A DNA stretch of 9,123 nt from Akkermansia muciniphila (GTDB lineage Bacteria; Verrucomicrobiota; Verrucomicrobiia; Limisphaerales; UBA9464). The notes below the pieces were generated by a model. It searched no databases. It saw only the letters and a list, made by a program, of their open reading frames with translations, and was not told where the DNA came from. The position numbers and the translations under genes were made by a program. Below are positions 6,812-9,123 of the stretch, in pieces (the stretch's first letter is position 1; every line of letters begins with the position of its first letter). The stretch is from the NCBI GenBank assembly GCA_945873715.1, contig CAMCFL010000087.1, positions 1 to 9,123 on the forward strand, in the 5' to 3' direction.

Positions 6812-6820
6812 TGTGAATAA
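6812..6820 (-). promoter_or_regulatory. DnaA box (consensus match) upstream of dnaN
   Basis: The plus strand reads TGTGAATAA, the reverse complement of TTATTCACA, a perfect fit to the Escherichia coli DnaA-box consensus TTATNCACA. It lies 54-62 bp upstream of the dnaN start, inside an imperfect GTGTGT/ACACGC dyad (6809-6825). I noticed no other perfect copy in the window. A single box fits DnaA-linked regulation of dnaN better than a full replication origin. Confidence 0.5.
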
Positions 6821-6917
6821 CACGCACAACCCGTTGGGGTGTCCGTCCTGAAGGGGGTTTCAGGGTTTTCCCACCGTGAACAGTTTCGTTAACCCGAAGC
6901 CAACGGCGTGGACGATT

Positions 6918-6983
6918 CCAACAACCGCCCACCTGTTGGCCTTCATGCACGTGTTTTCGGCAGGTTGTTCCCAAGGTTGTTGG
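6918..6983. repeat. GTTGTT-rich direct and inverted repeats before the MFS stop
   Basis: CCAACAACC (6918-6926) and GGTTGTTGG (6975-6983) are a perfect 9-bp inverted pair. AGGTTGTT is also repeated directly 12 bp apart (6962-6969 and 6974-6981). The cluster lies between the MFS stop codon and the dnaN leader. It could fold as the 3' end of the mtnP-MFS transcript or bind a regulator; no T-tract is present. Confidence 0.35.
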
Positions 6984-6984
6984 T

Positions 6985-8253
6985 TCAGTGGGAACCGCTC
7001 GAAGCCGGGAGAGGGTGGCCATGGACAGAGGGGGCGCGCGGAGGACGTACCCCCCACGCAGCGAGCCCCAGCAAGGCGGTAGCCAATCCAAGACAGCGGA
7101 AAGCGAGGGTGTACGAACCAGAGGCTTCCTGGATCCGAGCCAGAAGCAGAGGTCCGGACGCCGACGCAACGACGGTAAGAAGCTGGGCGCATCCCTGGAT
7201 CGATCCCAGATGCCTGCGGCCAAAGGTCTGAGGCCAGTAGGAGAAGAACAGGACCGTAACCAGACCGCCTGCCAGGCCCATCACCGCTGCCTGGCTCAAG
7301 ACCATCCAGGTCGAGCGGAGGAGAGGTAGAACGGTGAGGCCGGGAGCCAGCAGGCTCATTGCGGTGACCATGACCCTCCGGGGAGGAACCCGTCCAAGCC
7401 ACCATCCACCGAGGAAGTTGCCGGCCAGACCCGTGAAGGCGGTGACGCCCAGGCAGCCCAGAAACACCCCCGGTGCAAAGCCCAGCTCCGTCAGGATGCT
7501 CTCATTGAAGAGGCCGATGCCGGAAGCCACCAGTCCGTAGAGGGAGGAGGAGAGGCCAAAGACCCAGAAGGCGGGGGTGGCCAGGGCTTGAGGGAGGGTA
7601 AAGTCGTGCGAGTCGGGAATGGTTACTCCCTCCGGAGCCAATCGGATCAGGACCGAGCGACGCAGGATCCACCAGGCAACCAAGCCAAGGGCGACAATTC
7701 CCAAGCCGACGCCGGCCCAGGTCCATCGCCATCCTGCGAGCCGGACCCCTGTGCCAACCACCGGGAAGGCGATCATGAAACCGACACTCAGGAGGATGGA
7801 ATAAGAGGCCATGATCGAATGGGCGCGGTCCCGGGCCGCGATTCCCACCACGCTGAGGCTGCCGGCCGAGAGGGCGCTCTGGCCAAGCCCCCGCAGGAGC
7901 CACAGGGCAAAAACCAAGCCTGGAAGGGAGGAAACGGTAGAGAAGCAGACCACCACCGCCCCCAGAGCGACCATGAGGAGGCCCAGGATCCAGGCTCCCC
8001 ATCGATCGAGGAGATGACCGAAGCCGACGGCGAACAACGAGCCCGCCAGGGAGGTCCAGAGGTTGATCTCGGCGAATCGGACCCGGTTGATCCCAACGTC
8101 CGACAGTAACGGTTCGGTAATCAGCCCTAGTCCCTGCGAGCGGCCGGGGAGGGTTGCGACCATGGCCAGTGCGGCAATGACCACGATCAATCCGGAGCCG
8201 GGCTTCCGGATCGGACTTACCGGTGTTATCGGAGACCTGGTTGGGTCAACCAC
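6985..8253 (-). CDS. Major facilitator superfamily (MFS) transporter, 12 predicted membrane segments
   Basis: The 422-residue protein is hydrophobic throughout, with about twelve membrane segments in two halves joined by a polar loop around 198-220 (RRSVLIRLAPEGVTIPDSHDF). The first half has the MFS motif A-like GHLLDRWG (79-86) between segments 2 and 3. The second half repeats it as GNFLGGWWLGRVPPRR (about 278-293). Segment 1 is LIVVIAALAMVATLPGR (22-38). The start is GTG at 8253; the next ATG falls inside segment 1, so the GTG start is needed for a complete helix. General style recalls oxalate/formate-antiporter-like MFS members, but the substrate cannot be read from sequence. It begins 19 nt after the mtnP stop, suggesting one transcript and perhaps transport of a nucleoside, purine or thio-sugar linked to that pathway (inference). 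The C-terminal tail is short and polar. Confidence 0.9.
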   Translation of the reverse strand: MVDPTRSPITPVSPIRKPGSGLIVVIAALAMVATLPGRSQGLGLITEPLLSDVGINRVRFAEINLWTSLAGSLFAVGFGHLLDRWGAWILGLLMVALGAVVVCFSTVSSLPGLVFALWLLRGLGQSALSAGSLSVVGIAARDRAHSIMASYSILLSVGFMIAFPVVGTGVRLAGWRWTWAGVGLGIVALGLVAWWILRRSVLIRLAPEGVTIPDSHDFTLPQALATPAFWVFGLSSSLYGLVASGIGLFNESILTELGFAPGVFLGCLGVTAFTGLAGNFLGGWWLGRVPPRRVMVTAMSLLAPGLTVLPLLRSTWMVLSQAAVMGLAGGLVTVLFFSYWPQTFGRRHLGSIQGCAQLLTVVASASGPLLLARIQEASGSYTLAFRCLGLATALLGLAAWGVRPPRAPSVHGHPLPASSGSH

Positions 8254-8272
8254 TGCGGTCAGGATTCAAGGT

Positions 8273-9123
8273 TCAAAGGTATTTGGAGAGGATGGGTCGG
8301 AGATCCCGGATGGTTTTGGCCGGCCATACCGAACGGTCCGTCATGATGGAGTTTCGTAGCGCGTCATGGCAGGGCCAGCCGGGTGCGTCCGGGATCCGCG
8401 GGATGACGTCGGTGAGGATCCCCTTCGCCGTGTCGCCATTGCGCCGAAGGTTCTCGAGGACCATCTCGACGGTGACGTGGGCTTCATCGGTCTTCCAGCA
8501 GTCGTAGTCGGTGACCATGGCCATGGAGGCATAGGCAATCTCCGCTTCCCGGGCACATTTGGCTTCGCCAAGATTGGTCATTCCGATGACGTCGAAACCG
8601 GCTTTGTGGTTGGCGATGGACTCTGCCCGGGTGCTGAAAGCCGGGCCCTCCATGTTGACATAGGTGCCACCATCATGGGCCCGGGCCTTCTGACGCTCGG
8701 CACTTTTTAGCAGGAGCTGGCGAAGCTCTTCGCAAACCGGATCGGCGAAGGCGACATGAGCGACGATCCCGCGACCGAAGAAGGTATGGGTGGCTGATTG
8801 CTTGGTCCGATCGAGGAACTGGTCGACCAGAACGACGTGGCAGGGCTTGTAACGGCGCTGCAGCGAACCGACCGCGCTCACGCCGACGATCCATTGGACC
8901 CCAAGCTTCTTCATCGCCCACAGGTTGGCGCGATGGTTGAGCTCCGACGGGAGGATCCGGTGTCCCCGACCGTGACGGGGAAGGAAGACCACTTCCCTGC
9001 CGGCCAGTTCACCGGTGAGCAACTGATCGGAGGGCTCGCCGAAGGGGGTTTGGACCTTGACCCACTTCTGGCGGTGGAACCCCTCCAGATGATAGAGCCC
9101 CGACCCTCCGATGATCCCGATGC
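8273..9123 (-). CDS. mtnP: S-methyl-5'-thioadenosine phosphorylase (start cut by the window edge)
   Basis: 282 residues are present; only the first few are missing to the right, since the visible N-terminus is already IGIIGGSGLYHLEGF, the phosphate-binding opening of the family. Further blocks are TPFGEPSD, FLPRHGRGHRILPSELNHRAN, WIVGVSAVGSLQ, GGTYVNMEGPAFSTRAES and IGMTNLGEAKCAREAEIAYASMAMVTDYDCW. The TDYDCW segment supplies the aspartates that recognise the 6-amino group of adenine, which separates this enzyme from the inosine/guanosine phosphorylases of the same fold. It cleaves methylthioadenosine, a by-product of polyamine synthesis and other SAM reactions, with phosphate to adenine and methylthioribose 1-phosphate in the cytoplasm, feeding methionine and purine salvage. 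No other methionine-salvage gene is visible. The MFS gene follows 19 nt later on the same strand. Confidence 0.95.
   Translation of the reverse strand, partial: IGIIGGSGLYHLEGFHRQKWVKVQTPFGEPSDQLLTGELAGREVVFLPRHGRGHRILPSELNHRANLWAMKKLGVQWIVGVSAVGSLQRRYKPCHVVLVDQFLDRTKQSATHTFFGRGIVAHVAFADPVCEELRQLLLKSAERQKARAHDGGTYVNMEGPAFSTRAESIANHKAGFDVIGMTNLGEAKCAREAEIAYASMAMVTDYDCWKTDEAHVTVEMVLENLRRNGDTAKGILTDVIPRIPDAPGWPCHDALRNSIMTDRSVWPAKTIRDLRPILSKYL

Noticed and set aside
6759..6984. A complete replication origin upstream of dnaN
   Set aside because: Only one perfect DnaA box is present, the AT-rich stretch is very short, and dnaA is not visible; a regulatory box is the simpler reading.
1..9123. CRISPR array, tRNA/rRNA genes, transposase, or defence/phage system
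   Set aside because: No regularly spaced repeats, cloverleaf-like segments or relevant protein motifs were seen; every substantial protein belongs to a common metabolic, transport or replication family.

Overview
The window is a high-GC, gene-dense stretch of ordinary-looking bacterial chromosome. Gene content, Shine-Dalgarno-poor starts and GC-rich palindromes between genes suggest a member of the Verrucomicrobiota or a relative. That placement is an impression from protein style, not a database result. No tRNA, rRNA, CRISPR array, transposase or prophage gene is visible.

Layout, left to right. (1) Positions 1-1606, minus strand: a CutC-family TIM-barrel protein followed 15 nt later by a NodU/CmcH-type carbamoyltransferase that runs off the left edge. 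The two look translationally coupled. (2) Positions 1607-2067: a 461-bp divergent intergenic region. It holds a short tandem repeat, a two-hairpin REP-like palindrome and, next to phoD, a perfect 8-bp inverted repeat. (3) Positions 2068-3636, plus strand: a Tat-exported PhoD-type alkaline phosphatase. (4) Positions 3933-5519, plus strand: a RidA-family imine/enamine deaminase and a D-threonine aldolase/D-serine dehydratase-type PLP enzyme, 12 nt apart and probably working together. (5) Positions 5520-5645: a short convergent gap with GC hairpins. (6) Positions 5646-9123, minus strand: dnaN (sliding clamp) preceded by a 226-bp leader with a consensus DnaA box and several dyads; upstream of it an MFS transporter; and, 19 nt further upstream, an almost complete S-methyl-5'-thioadenosine phosphorylase gene that runs off the right edge.

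Functionally this is a mosaic of small operons: phosphate scavenging (phoD), amino-acid catabolism with metabolite-damage control (D-TA plus RidA), nucleoside/methionine salvage (mtnP plus MFS), carbamoyl transfer, and the replication clamp. I do not see a clear new multi-gene system. The points most worth a second look are the dnaN control region, the phoD-proximal inverted repeat, the RidA/D-TA pair, and the REP-like palindrome.
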